Source: Phytophthora quininea
Taxonomy: Eukaryota > Oomycota > Peronosporomycetes > Peronosporales > Peronosporaceae
DNA length: 64,000 bases
Direction: 5' to 3'
NCBI GenBank assembly: GCA_011947345.1
Contig: JAAVTG010000261.1
Location: 1 to 64,000, forward strand
Part shown: piece by piece, positions 32,302-43,860 of the stretch
How the letters are laid out: each line of letters opens with the position of its first letter
Numbering within the stretch: the stretch's first letter is position 1
Notes under the pieces: generated by a model
The model's database searches: none
What the model saw: only the letters and a program-made list of their open reading frames with translations
What the model was told of the DNA's origin: nothing
Program-made: the position numbers and the translations under genes

Positions 32302-35224
32302 CTACACGTCTAATATGTAGGCTAGCAATTCTGGAGACTGCTGTCGGATAGCGATAGCGTACATGGCAGCCACGCTGGACGCCAGCAACCACGTGATGGA
32401 AATCCCCAAGTGGAATGCCAGAGCGTGCAGAGCGACCGAGTTGTCTTCTTGCTGCTTTACCACTTGACGCAGCACCACATCGATGTAGATCGCCACTGTA
32501 GACGCCGCCGTGTGCACCAACACGTAGCGGTGGATCCGTAGGATGCTGAGCTTGCACATACCCAGTTGATCCTGTCGCTGCTCCACTTTCGTCACTAAAG
32601 CTTCACGCTGAGCTTGGAGACCAAACTCGCCACGTTCTGCCAAGTCGAGCACGTCTTCCGCTACTGTGTCTCTTGACGTTCGTTGTCGGTCTTGTCGCGT
32701 TTCGTAAAACCTTCCGGAAGCTGCAGTGAGGCTGTACAAGCAGTACATGAACCAGAGAGACAGCACCAGCAGCATCACAGCCAAATCTGTGGAAGTTGAC
32801 AGTGTGAGCTCGTCGTTGCTCAGCATCTCCGTCTTCTGAGCGTAGTAGAACGTGTGTAAAGCTGCACCACAAACAGCACACATGAGTGCCGTCACTACGA
32901 TCGACGGCAGCATGTAGATGACGCGTCGGATGAAATTGGTGCCGCTCGTCGGGAACGCGAACAGCAGCATGAAGAACGACACGCCACGGAAAAGATTGAA
33001 CGTCGTCTTGGCTGCCAGTGAGACCAACAAGTGCACCGTGTTAGGGTATGTCGAGTGGATCGCGAACGGGTTGATGCTCAGTGCGATGCTGTCGAAGCTC
33101 AGCGATTGCTCGTCGCCCAGGAGACAGTAAAAGTCGAACCGATTCAACAGCGAAGCGTAATTAACCAGCGTCAGGAACGACACGATAAGAGCCCAACCCA
33201 TCGCAACAGCCAAATGACGCTTCATGACTCGCTCTTGTTGATACTCCTTCAGGTCGATAAAGCTACACATATCAGCAGAAATGGTTAGATCGTGAGTAAA
33301 TTTATCTAAAGCTTGTAGTCCGTACTCATCTAGCAGCGCAGACAGCTTGGATCGCACGCATCGAAGCACCAGAATGCCGCAAGCAGCGGTCAGGACAGCT
33401 TTCGAGACGAACAGAGCTGTGAGCCACGCTCTATCAGTGGCCATGACATCGGACGGGATCAGCAAATAAGAAGCTGTGCCGTTGTACAGCGCTGAGTGTC
33501 GACACAGTCCCCAATTCGCGTGCTGGCTAGCGTACATCGCCGTCATGTGATCTACACTCTGCAGCATGTCTGAGGAAGTGTCGCCCTGTAGGATCAGCAT
33601 TTCACCCATTTCAACGAGCATGCCAAAAAGAACCAAACGTAAACGAAGAGCTCGCTGAGAAGATTGAGATAGTAGCCCATCAGTTCCAACCACGTGCTAC
33701 TAAGTGGCGCTGTAAATGCCGGCTTCCCACCGACCATCAAGGCATGCGTACATACCTCAGCAAAGACGTCATTGTTGCCGCCGTTGATACGCACTGCCAC
33801 CTTTTCATCGCGATGAATCCACGCCACCTCTCCATCCAGCTTTGAGACCTCTTTACAAGGTCCTTCCACGATCATCTCCACTTCGGTTCCGATCCGTAGT
33901 CGACGTAGTGATAGTCGGACACGATCGCCTGCTACGTTTTTCTCCTTGCGACCATCGTCGTATCGGATCGTGTAAGTCCTGTCCGCTTCGTTAGAGCTAG
34001 TGATTGTCCCGAGAAAACCTTTGCGCCACTCGAAACTTCCACGGCACTACCGACTTTGAACATACTCGTTGGTAGTTGAATTGACGGCAATGATAAGCCA
34101 TCTAGCACACCGTCTAACATTCCACTAAACGGGTTCAAAAAGCGTGCCTGTATGTCCGAGTTCTTTACTTGCTCGCGCTCGGTTTTGCCGTCTGCATTGT
34201 AGTATTCCACCATGCAACACGCATTGGACTTTGCTTTCATAATTACGCCGTCCTTCCATGTGATGCGACTGGTTTCCTTATCGCGTTGACGGAATTTTAC
34301 CTTCATCCCTCTGCGAAGGATTGGCGCAGAGAATAACGAGAAATTTGGTAGACTTGGCAGACCGTTCCAGCTTGGAAGTGAATAGTCGATCCAAGGCACA
34401 GCTCGCAGTCTCCCTACAGAAAGTTGCTTGACCATATTTCCATCTAACAAATCTTCGACGTCGTAAAGAGTTTTCCCACTGCTTTTCGACAGTTTGAGCA
34501 CGATTCCCTTGCGTTCAACGCCCTCTTTGTTTCGATAATACACATGGGAATTGAGTTGGAACGGCACATAGTTTCGGTTTGGTCCAAACAGGCGACCATA
34601 GGCGGTGGTGGGGTGAACGACGTCCAGCGGAATACGCTTTGACAGTTTGCCCGTACCGTCGTCGTGCTCGATATCGCAGTCTCGTTGCTCCCGACGCAAT
34701 GTTCTGATCCTTCCACGACGTATCCGTCCGCCTTTGTCTTCAAAGTCAACTAACTGGTTCGCTTGTAGTCGTGCGAAACTCGACGCTCCTTGGAAGCGAC
34801 CTTGGCCCGGTCGGCTGTCGTCGTCAGTGTCGTCGTCGCTTGCGTTTTCGTCTCTCTTACTTTTGTTGCCTCGAGGAGGACTCTTTCTCTTACTGTCTCC
34901 ATCACTACCGCTGTCGTCGTCACTCTCTGCTTGTTTCTTCTTCTTCTTGTCACGGGGTCGACTATCTCCGTCACTTTCGTCATCTTTCTGCTTGCGTGAC
35001 TTCGCCTTCGCTTTCACCAAGTTGCTTGGGACCTTCTTGACGACTTCTTCACTATCATTGTCAACGATATCGTACGAGCCGTCCTTGCGGCACACGCGTA
35101 CGGTGCCATCTCGCCACTTGTCACTTTTACTTTCAGGGTCTTGAAATACGACAGCATCATCTACTTCAAACGCTGCCTCCTTGGACGACTTCCGATCATT
35201 TCCACTATCATTCTCCGACACCAT
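32302..35224 (-). CDS. Tudor-like repeat protein fused to a polytopic membrane region (two frame breaks)
   Basis: ATG 35224 starts about 970 residues. The first half has about six SH3/Tudor-like units of 50-60 residues, such as DDAVVFQDPESKSDKWRDG..SYDIV, SHVYYRNKEGVERKGIV and MKVKFRQRDKETSRITWKDG. They are separated by a Lys/Asp/Ser-rich low-complexity linker (about residues 70-140). The second half has about eight hydrophobic helices, for example WLTALFVSKAVLTAACGILV, PSIVVTALMCAVCGAALHTF and WLLASSVAAMYAIAI. The frame breaks near 34022 (a C lost in GTTTCCGAG) and near 33625 (a T lost in a T run); both halves then join as one protein. The segment between the breaks (33594-33931) belongs to both, which supports one gene. 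Function unknown. Confidence 0.7.
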
Positions 35225-35430
35225 AGTTTATCCTGCAATCCCCTCAACGACTGAGCGGGTGCACGAGTGTTCGTCTAGTATGAACACCTCGCTGCAACGA
35301 TCTTCAAAGTCGTGTATTTTGGGAGAAAACTAACTCCACATCCCATGAAGTTGACAACCGCTTTCTCCCTTCATCGAGAGTGCATCGTCTCAATCCACTA
35401 ACTCCACCAATTTCCCTGTCGTGAAGACAA

Positions 35431-36517
35431 ATGGGAGGAATTCCGTCGCATGATGTATCGGCATACCAAACAGAAGGTGACGGTGCCTCGGATTCCGATA
35501 ATCGCGGGTCTCTTCGAGTGTTGACTGGGATGTTAACGCGTCAAACTGGTACCAAGAAACACCGCGGTAAACTACTAGTCGTCGGCCTCGATGGTGCTGG
35601 GAAGACAACTCTAGTGAACCATTTATCTCGAGTGTCAATTGGCGACGACTTGTCCCTCTTTCTTGCCAATGGCGGTCGCGACCTCCCTCTGTGGTTGTAT
35701 CTGGATCCAACAAGAACCCAACAGAGCGCAAGCTACCGAGTCGACAGCAATTATTTAATGCTTGTGGACTCACCCGGACGACGCATGTATCGATCGAAAT
35801 GGTATTTCATCGGCAGCGAGTTATCAGCTTCTGGAAGTAGCAACAACCTCAACAACCTCGCACCGACGCCTACCACAAATTTCCAAGCAATGATACCGAT
35901 TCTCGCCGTCCTTTTCGTCATTGACGCCACCGATCCCACTCGCTTTCCAACTGTTGCTGCTGAGCTCGTCCGCTTCCTCAAATTAAAGGAACAAAACAAA
36001 ATGTTCCAAAATCTCAACTCTTCCTGGTACTCAACAAGACAGACTATTTCTTACCGCCACCACCGACGGAGACACCAGAAGAACCCGATTCTCAAGAGTA
36101 CCAGCAATTACTCAATAACAACAAGCAACAACAACGCGCTGCCATCCGTGAAGCTCGTCGAGAACTGCGCAAATGTGTCGACTACGAACTGGAAGTGGAC
36201 CAACGTCGACATCCGTTCAATCATCGAAATCCGAAAGCTCCGATAGCGGCAACGTCGACTGCCTCAAGCGGTAAATCGTGGCCGATCGCAACGTCATTTT
36301 TGTTCGCTAACTCAGCGCCAGTAGCAGACTTGGCTTCAGTACCCCGAGAAGAAGAAACAGCATCACTCCGAACCCTGCGTCAACAACTCCACCGTTAGCG
36401 ACGTCAATTCTCACAAGTATTGTGGATTGCTGCGCTCAGGATCGAGATAGTGTTCGCGCACTAAGAACTTGGATCAACGAAGAACTTAAGAAGACAGACA
36501 ATGTTAGCAACAACTAA
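35431..36517 (+). CDS. ARF-like small GTPase with long low-complexity insert (two frame breaks)
   Basis: MGGIPSHD is a myristoylation-type start. The P-loop is VVGLDGAGKTTLVNHL. Switch II reads DSPGRRMYRSKW instead of the ARF DxGGQ. The G3-G4 region has LFVIDATDPTRFPTVAAEL, then LVLNKTD (the NKxD guanine motif) in the next frame. A Gln/Asn-, Arg- and Ser-rich insert of about 110 residues precedes the C-terminal helix (VDCCAQDRDSVRALRTWINEEL), where ARF proteins have the SAL-type loop. One A is missing near 36010 and one C near 36342. The role is probably membrane trafficking or signalling. The divergent switch suggests altered nucleotide cycling. Confidence 0.7.
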
Positions 36518-36556
36518 AAAAACGGCAAAAACATTAAGCAGAAATCATCGTCGGAT

Positions 36557-37851
36557 TCAACAGCAGAATACACAACGTACCCGCATCCCTTGCAAGAACT
36601 CAACACTGCGTAGGAGCGATCTACTTGCTGACATACGCTTCAAAAGCGCTGTGAAATAGTCCGGGTCTGTGATAGCCGCAAAGGGTTCCACACGCTGGAG
36701 GTACTTGCCACGACTGGTCTCGAACGGCACAGGAGCGCCCGAACGAACGTCGCGCACGTCGACAATGTGCGAGTGGTGTGCCTCGATGTGGTCATCAAAG
36801 AAGACGGCCACGTTGTTATTCTCCGTGGCCTTGTCGTCAATGAGCAGCAGCTTGCCGTACTGTCCATCCTCGGCATGAGCGCTCCACCACTCCCAGTAGT
36901 CACGGAGCGCCAGTGTGCTAGCTCCTTTCAGCATACCCTCCACCGTCTCGTTAATCGACCGGAAGCCGCGAATCACCTCCACCTTCGGGTCCACAGTCGC
37001 GTAGAAATTGTTCGGCGCACTCGCACCTTCTTCAGCCAACTTGGACGAAAGCGGCACCTTCGTGAGCGTACCGACAGCCAGCGCCGTGCCATCAGCTTCA
37101 AATCCATCGCGGTAAAAGGTTCCTACACGACGAGCACTCGGCTCCAAGTTCAATCGGAACCGCTCGGGCAACGCCGGCAGCCCCACGGGGTGTTGGCCGT
37201 CCACCAACAGATCCAACTCCCTTGCCACCTCGACAATGTCATCTCCGAACGTCCGGAAGACCAGCTTCACATCCAGCTCCTTCTCCACCTTGGGAGACGC
37301 CAAGTAGGCCAGGAACTTGAGAAACGACGGCAGCAAATAGTACCGTCCTTCGCTCCAGGCCTCCTGCAGCCTCGACGTGGGCATCTTGTCCGCCAACGTC
37401 TTGGCCGCTTCTCTCTGCTGTCCCTCAGGGAAGTGCAATTTCTGCATGACCTCATCAAAGGACGCGCGTACTTTCCGTCCAGGTGCATCGTCACCACCGG
37501 TGAAGGCGGACTGCAGCGCAGTGCGTTGCTTCTTGGCAGCCTTGTTGAATTTCTTGACTGCGTCAATGTCGCCGCCCTGCACACTGGCCAGACTTTGATA
37601 CGGATGCAACCCGTCGACGAACTCCTTGTACGGAATTAACTTTGAAGAGCTCTCCACCGTCGGGGGCTCGATAGACGACGCGGTGGACACGCAAACCCAT
37701 TCGGACGAGTCCGCAGGGTTCACGACCCCCACGTGCACTCGGACAGCAAGTAATCGACCGTGTTCTCCATCGTGCGGCCACCGGCAGCGTCCGACATGAG
37801 GACGGTTCGGTTCAGGTCGAAGTGCAGCACGACGCTGCGCCTGGAAGTCAT
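36557..37851 (-). CDS. HAD-like superfamily protein (one frame break)
   Basis: ATG 37851 (MTSRRSVVLHFDLNRTV) places a HAD motif I-like DLNRT at residues about 12-16, where phosphatases have DxDxT. Near the C-terminus FFDDH resembles HAD motif IV. The body of about 390 residues has helical regions and LLLIDDKATENNNVAVFF. One G is missing from a G run near 37733, between SECTW and VVNPADSSEW; the rest is open. The second Asp of motif I is Asn, so phosphatase activity is uncertain. It stands 105 bp from the small acidic gene on the other strand. Family confidence is moderate. Confidence 0.6.
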
Positions 37852-37938
37852 CTGGACGAGTCGGGAGAGCGTCGTGGATGTATCGGGGAGGAAGTCTGAC
37901 GTAGCTTTCGAAATGCAGCAGCGACCAGCGAAATTTTA

Positions 37939-37946
37939 CTCATTCT
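37939..37946 (+). promoter_or_regulatory. oomycete-type initiator element
   Basis: CTCATTCT matches the oomycete initiator consensus YTCAYTYY exactly and lies 11 bp upstream of ATG 37957. The match to the consensus is seen; its use is inferred. Confidence 0.4.
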
Positions 37947-37956
37947 AGGACTAAAA

Positions 37957-38145
37957 ATGGGTAGAATAAATTTATCAAGAATGGAGCAGCAAGAGGAGAA
38001 GCAGCAGCCAAGCAAGCCTGTTCCGGATGCGGACGTGGAAGAAGAGCTGCTAAAGGCATTGGAGGAAGACGTCGCCAAGCAGGAGCAGGAGAAGAAAATC
38101 CCAGATGAAGAGGACGACGACTACGACGAGTCTGATGATGAATAA
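37957..38145 (+). CDS. small acidic hypothetical protein (62 aa)
   Basis: ATG 37957 opens a clean 62-codon frame ending in TAA with an overlapping AATAAA at 38141. The first third is Gln/Glu-rich (MEQQEEKQQ), the middle is a short helix (EEELLKALEEDVAKQEQEKK) and the last 14 residues are nearly all Asp/Glu. The composition resembles small chaperone-binding or complex-assembly factors, but no family is recognised. The initiator-like element and the poly(A)-like signal support a real short gene. Confidence 0.65.
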   Translation: MGRINLSRMEQQEEKQQPSKPVPDADVEEELLKALEEDVAKQEQEKKIPDEEDDDYDESDDE

Positions 38146-38219
38146 AATGGATACATGAAAATATTATGTTTATTGTTGGGCATGTTAGAAAATCTCCAGC
38201 ATCTCTCCAAAAAAGATAA

Positions 38220-38620
38220 TTACTTTGTCAAATAGCTTTTCGATATGGGGCATAAAGAGTTGGAGCTCTTTGGTCTTCCCCCACGTTGAGAATTGGGCCA
38301 AACCTTCACCTTTATCTCCTTCTGCTCGATATTTTCTTTATCGTCGGCTGATCTCGTCCTGTTGCGTTGCGGTACTTCCACGACAATCAAATTGTTTATA
38401 CTAACTCCGTAGTTCTTTAAGTCGTTCGATTCTTCATCAAACACTTCGAGAGGTTCCTCGAGTCTCGTAGCGGGGAATAGCTTGAGATCCGGAGGAGCAA
38501 TCCCATCCAGATAGCTGCCTTTAAAAACGCGTCCTTCAACGACTTTTGGAAGTGATTCACTCGGCCAGTACACGTAACAACGGAGATTTTGGTTAACGGG
38601 TTGCCTTTAAATAATGACAA
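38220..38620 (-). pseudogene. ubiquitin-like (CRN-header-like) domain remnant
   Basis: Two minus-strand frames, 38620-38417 and 38573-38220, look like one domain with a frame change near 38520: KISVVTCTGRVNHFQKSLKD followed by APPDLKLFPATRLEEPLEV and VSINNLIVVEVP. The order (beta start, helix with Lys-Asp-Ala-type repeat, ..LKLF.., final VEVP strand) resembles the ubiquitin-like headers of CRN-type proteins. No signal peptide or downstream effector domain is seen. It could also be an unrelated ubiquitin-fold gene. Confidence 0.35.
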
Positions 38621-38873
38621 GACCGAAGATGAATTTTGATAGATGTTTCAAAGCAATTTCATGAGAAAAAACTATCAATTGCGATGGTAGACGTACAAAG
38701 TGAGAATTGCACATGCTAGACGAGGAATCGAAGGCAATTGAGGCAGTGCTTGGACATTAGAATAAGTTATTCTTCAGTCTGTTATGAAAAACAATAAGAA
38801 AAAATTGGTTGGCAGCATCAACAATAATAAAAGAATGAAGAATACGTTATGTATTCTCATCGAACGAACCGGA

Positions 38874-40465
38874 CTACTGCTCCTCGTCAATGACAAGGGC
38901 CATCAGCGTGCTCGCGTTCCAATACTGCCTGTTCACGCGCAAAAATGAAAGCGTCTCGAAGTTGATGGGGAGCAGCGAAGCCCGCTGCGGAGTAAGGATC
39001 AGCTTGCACTGCGAGAAGAGCCTCTCGCAGTGATTGCTAGTAGGTGGTATCTTCGCCACGATCTCGCAGTAGCGCGGTGTTGCGGGTGCAGCCGGCGCGT
39101 CATTCCTCAGCACGGCCGTGGTAAAGTCCTCCTCACGAGGCTGTTGACGAGTGCGACGTGCACTACCGCCACGAGGAGCAGCGGCCGACTCCACCTGCAA
39201 CTCAAACGGCTTCAAAGCGGTAGTCTCGTCCTCGCTCAAGGCTTCGACGCGATTAGTAGCCACCTAATGCAACATTAGAATAATTAGACACAAGAGCACT
39301 GGCGACAGTAAAAATAGCATACCTTAACGACGCCGCTCTCGAAGGCTGGCGAGTGCACGATCCGAGCGTCAGGGCTCAGATGCTCCTTGGTCACCGGGTA
39401 CATCTCGATAATGCGGTCGAACAGCACTCGAACCGCAGCCATCGACAAGTCATCCTCCTGCAGCTTCTTGCAGACGCTGTTAAACGTCAAAAGGTTTTCA
39501 AGGAGCACCTTGATCCGGCGATGAGCAGCAGGCTTCGGGACAAGGTCGTACACGGCGTCAACATGCTTGATTGCATCCCTAATCTTGACGTACCGCTCCA
39601 GCATAGCGAAGGTCGAGCTCCAGCGAGTCGCATTAGCGCGGAGAGGCGCCAGGTTGGTGTGGCGTCGCAGCTCCCTGCGGTTGTTCGGGGCGCGCAGGGC
39701 AGCCATCAATGCGGCCACAGCGTCGATGATCTCGCTATGGCGAGTAAGGTACTTCTGTGTCGCCAAATTGAATCGATGCGACGCGTAACCGATTAATGGG
39801 ACGGCGAGCTTCGTCGCCACCAGTTGATTGGTTGCACAGTTATCGCCAATCAGAAACTTCAGCGGGTCTTATGATTGGCCAAAAATGCCCAAAATGTTCC
39901 GGATGTAGGAACAATGTGAGTCCGCCGTCTGATCGACCTCGTCGAGCGGAGCGATGGCTAACAGCGGCATGTGCATTTGACCCTCGTGCCAAAACACGGC
40001 GAACAGCGCCACATACTGCTCTAGGAAGCATGTCCAGCCGTCGAACATAATCCCGAAGCGGGGGAAGAATTGAGGCGATTCGCTGCTCGGCGAGCTTAGC
40101 TGTCCCGGCCAGGTACTTCTTCAGAGTCTTGGACGAGATGGGCTTGAGCTGGTACATGGAGGGGTTGCTGGGTGGTCCACCTCAGACAGCGGCATGTTGC
40201 AGTCGACCACCCAAGACATCCAGCGGTAGATGTTTGAGATTTTGTCGTTAACAAAGCCGTGGGCGTGTAGGTTTCCCACTTGCGAGCTAGCATGGGCCAG
40301 GTAGTCGTCTACGTAGGAATCGTGCTTCTCCTTCAAGTGGCTAACGACGTTGCCGTAGCCATTTGAAGGGAGCTGTCTCCGGATGGTTCCGCAGTAGTTG
40401 CACTTGAAGTAGTGGTCGGGCAGCGAGGGGAAAAGCACTCGGCAAATGTCGGCATTCTTGGGCAT
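38874..40465 (-). pseudogene. hAT-like transposase with BED zinc finger, broken
   Basis: ATG 40465 begins a BED-type finger (CNYCG .. HLKEKH). Further on, in changing registers, are FGIMFDGWT, a typical hAT catalytic strand, and GDNCATNQLVATKL with the second acidic region. The C-terminal dimerisation block reads PPTSNHCERLFSQCKLI. An intron (GTATGC..TTAG, 39322-39264) joins GVVK to VATNRVEAL. An in-frame TAA lies near 39878, before the GDNCATN block. At least two register changes occur near 40030-40160. The element ends were not found. Multiple lesions suggest a dead copy. Confidence 0.7.
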
Positions 40466-41288
40466 GGTGAGGAGGGGGATTTGAGCTGGGGATTTCAGAT
40501 TGAAAAGTGGTAGGAAGGAAAACGATAGCGATCGAATGGATCTCGCTGCCAGTCATTTTCAAAGACTTATCCTAACAATGTCTTACTTTGATTCACACTT
40601 TATAAAAACACTTATGTTTAGTATAGAATACTAAATTTCAAGTAAATGTCTGGCGTATCATTATTAGTCCTCGTTTAAAGTAGTAATAGTAAATAAAAGT
40701 AGTACACTATTATCACTACTATTTATTATAATATATTTTTTCCAAGCACTGAATTGAGGCAAGTCAAGTGCAAGAGCAGCAAGTTAATGAGCATGGTCAA
40801 ACCAATCTCTACCCGTGAGAATATCCCTGAATCGACACGATTTACAGCCTTCCAGCGACTTCTAGTAGTTCAGCGTCCACTTCACTTCCTGAAGACACTG
40901 AATGAAGAAAGAGGCGCACTTTTGTGCGGAAACCATGAGTTTCTGTTTCCCGTCTAGCATTGCTAGATGGTTAGCTGTACTAAAGGGGAAACGTGGAGGA
41001 ATGGAGAATACTCGCGATTAAGTGAAACGTACTGAGGCTACAACAGGAGAGCATGAAGTTTTCTTGGACTTCCGGGTTTGGACGGAACCAATTCTTGGTG
41101 GTGAGCTCCTAAATATTATCAATCTTGCAACAACTCGGGGAAGCGTCAACGTGAGCTCGGATACGCCAAACGGCGAATCGAGACGGCGACGCTGGCGTCA
41201 GTAAAAGCTTGTTACGACGTCAACGAGACGGATTGGAGCGCACCGTGTTAGCAAAAGACCCAAATACAAAGCAGACGCCCGCGCCACT
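40466..41288. other. intergenic, partly AT-rich
   Basis: 40560-40750 is strongly AT-rich with runs of TA and ATT. It could be the outer part of the hAT element. No ORF with family features is seen. Confidence 0.35.
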
Positions 41289-41765
41289 TTACTCCCAAAT
41301 CGAGTGGGGCTCAGAGTGGCGACGACGTACGTAGACATAGTAGGTCGACGCAGTCTTGAGGTTGCTTTCGAAGAAGGTGTCGCTGAATGGCACGTTGTTG
41401 TCTTCGCCGAAATCTCCCAACTCGAGCACGTCGCGAGCCTCGTCCGTCAGTTGGTTCCACTGGATGAGATCCTGAAACTCGCCGCTCTCGGTTGTTGGCA
41501 CAATGATGTTATGTTGCTTGCTTTCTTGGTACACCAATTTCGTGGTGGAGCCGTCGAGGTGAGCTCTCTCAACAGGACGCCCGATGCCTGCGCTGGACGA
41601 GATAGCAAGCACCGTTGGCGTGTCAAGTTTGACATCATCCAGCCACACGACAGCATACACCCAGTTGTGCCGACGACCGGATCTGAAGATCGGTATGATG
41701 AAAGGGACACGGCAAAAGATGTTTGTGTCGTCAAGCTGCTTCTTAAATCTGGAAAATATTCTCAC
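41289..41765 (-). CDS. unidentified ORF (158 aa)
   Basis: An uninterrupted minus-strand frame contains the hydrophobic strand VPFIIPIFRSGRRHNWVYAV, an aspartate-rich stretch and the end TYYVYVRRRHSEPHSIWE. Beta-strand-like alternation suggests a globular domain, but I recognise no family. It could be the 3' part of a larger gene that includes the ankyrin-like fragment upstream (41836-42315). Confidence 0.4.
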   Translation of the reverse strand: MRIFSRFKKQLDDTNIFCRVPFIIPIFRSGRRHNWVYAVVWLDDVKLDTPTVLAISSSAGIGRPVERAHLDGSTTKLVYQESKQHNIIVPTTESGEFQDLIQWNQLTDEARDVLELGDFGEDNNVPFSDTFFESNLKTASTYYVYVRRRHSEPHSIWE

Positions 41766-41835
41766 ATTCTGTTAATCACTATTGTACGCCGAGCTTCAGT
41801 AATCGCTCGCACGAGTTTGTTTCCGTAAAAATATT

Positions 41836-42315
41836 TTACTGCATTCGTGAAGCCATGGCGTGCAACAATGAAACCCTCAGGCTTTCGGAATGCGCGATCT
41901 CTCCGTTCGTACCCTGGAAACCGCTTGAAAAGAAACTCTGCGATGGCGAACTGTGCTTCGTCAACCGCTTAAGCAAAGCATTTCTCAAAGTCCCAGTTAA
42001 AGGAATCGTAACGAGCAGCGCTTCCAGCATATCCAGATGTTCACCGTGAATGGAAGCTTGGAAGACAGCCAAAATATCGACACTCGCAACACGTCTCGGC
42101 CAGTTGGTGTATTCCTCGTTTACCATCGAAACTGCGAATTTCGCCACATTCGTGTGGCCATGAGCTGCTACTTTTGCAAGACTTCCCACGCCGTGTTGTA
42201 ATCCATGAACCTCACGGCCGATAGGAGCTTTGACGGCCTCAACCTGGCCATTCGCAGCGGCAACTATTGCTGCTTGCGACAGTACCGCTTTTACTTTTGC
42301 TATCAAAGAAATCAC
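41836..42315 (-). pseudogene. ankyrin-like repeat fragment
   Basis: The translation shows ankyrin-type helix pairs: AIVAAANGQVEAVKA, LAKVAAHGHTNVAKFAVSM and VFQASIHGEHLDMLEALL. There is no ATG in a natural position and no flanking domain. It is probably a remnant of the oomycete ankyrin-repeat families. Confidence 0.5.
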
Positions 42316-43860
42316 CGTGCTTTCTGGCCCTCGCCAACACCGCTTGAATCCGCGACACTTGACTAACTAGGCGGCTTTATCGTCACCTCCTCCAGACGCA
42401 TCAAGAATCGTCGAAGGATTGAACGACACGCGGCAGCCCGGATCGGATACTTAAAGGGAGGCTTGGGGGCACCGGTTTCTCTCGGACATCAGCTGGAGTT
42501 CCAGCGTTAAAGTCCATCTTTCACCCAAAAGTCTTTTGGAGATACATGCCGTATTTTCGTGCACGCGAAAGGAGCGAGTTTTGCCCCACGCTCAAGGGCA
42601 GCTACCATCAATCACTCGAAGAACTCACAAATTGTCAAACCAATCACAGTGCAGTGTCCACCACTTCACCTATCGCCACGCCGGGAGAAGAAGACTAAAT
42701 CGTGTCGCCAAGATGGCAGCTTCAGCCCAGAATGCCGATTTGCTCACCGACAATGATGTCTGAGCGGGTGGAAAGACCTCGATCGTGAGCACGTAGAGTT
42801 GTATGTATCGAGTGGCATCGGCAGGAGCGCGTTCGTCTTGGACTGAATCGACGTACGCCCGCTTCCTCAAGTACACTTCACTCGAGCCGGGTGACAAGAG
42901 AAGATGTGTGATCAAGATCTGGAGTAAGTGCAATAGATGAGCTCTCGTGTCTTCATCGCCCAAGGCAACACTAATTCGTGGTGGTTTAAGTTGACTTGAG
43001 TGCTAGCGGCTTGCACCCAATCCTTCAGATTCAAGCTCCACTCTTTCATGTGGTTCTAGCCCACCGTCTCACTTGTTCCATGAAATGAAACACTCGGATC
43101 TACCATTTATTCTCCCCACAAAGACTCACGGCGTCTTGCTACTTCGACGACGCCCGTAGATTTCTTCAGTCTTTGCCGCTATCTGTCTCCACGTCATGGA
43201 CTGAATTGGCCCAGCAGCAGCCCTCACTGAGCGTGACAGAGTCTGCATCTCGGCGTCACCAGCACAGCGAGTCAAGTGTCTTGTTCTTTGGTTCGATCAC
43301 GTGCTAGAAGACGACGAGGGTGTCACCTCCGTTCTGGTTGATATCTACGAGGTTTCGGATGGTAACCTCAACCTTGGGAGGGTGATACAGCGTTGGTGAA
43401 GGAGGGGGCACACTTACGGTCGGTCTGTGGGCACCTCGTGGAGCGGACGCGTCCTGCTAGAGCGGTAATCGATTCCGGCATTTATGAGCAACAACACCCG
43501 ACTTGCGGTTTATACGTTTTATTAAATACTGGGGGCTGTCCCGCGACCAAGTGCACCACTTCTGACCACATCTGACCATTTCTCACCACATCTTGTCCCG
43601 ACCAATTGTCCCGCACAGCCCCGTATCCGGCTCACAAAAGAAAGCTGCTTGGGATGACGCGCTGGGCGACCGCCAACACGCCAAGCGCCATCTAGCGCGC
43701 ATGTCGCCCCACAAAGAGAGTGTCTATGCTGGTGCAGCCACACGAAGTACGAACAATGAACACGAAAGCTCTATTATGCTGGATAGTAATGAAATAAACA
43801 CGTCTGATCTTTCTGTTTGCTAGCATTTGTGCAGTACGGGTTTTCACTTAGGTCTCCGCA
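42316..43860. other. long stretch without a supported gene; coding-like remnants on the minus strand
   Basis: Minus-strand pieces look coding-like but carry stops: about 42670-42990 (GDEDTRAHLLHLLQILITHL), about 43150-43260 (AAAGPIQSMTWRQIAAKTEE) and about 43270-43400 (KVEVTIRNLVDINQNGGDTL). They may be parts of one decayed gene; no family recognised. 43555-43615 has three loose copies of a CTGACCACATCTG-like unit. Confidence 0.35.

Noticed and set aside
36767..37639. 290-codon open frame on the plus strand
   Set aside because: Antisense of the HAD-like gene; its composition is typical of a shadow frame and no domain is seen.
43555..43615. CRISPR-like or tandem array
   Set aside because: Only about three imperfect CTGACCACATCTG-like units with no regular spacers.
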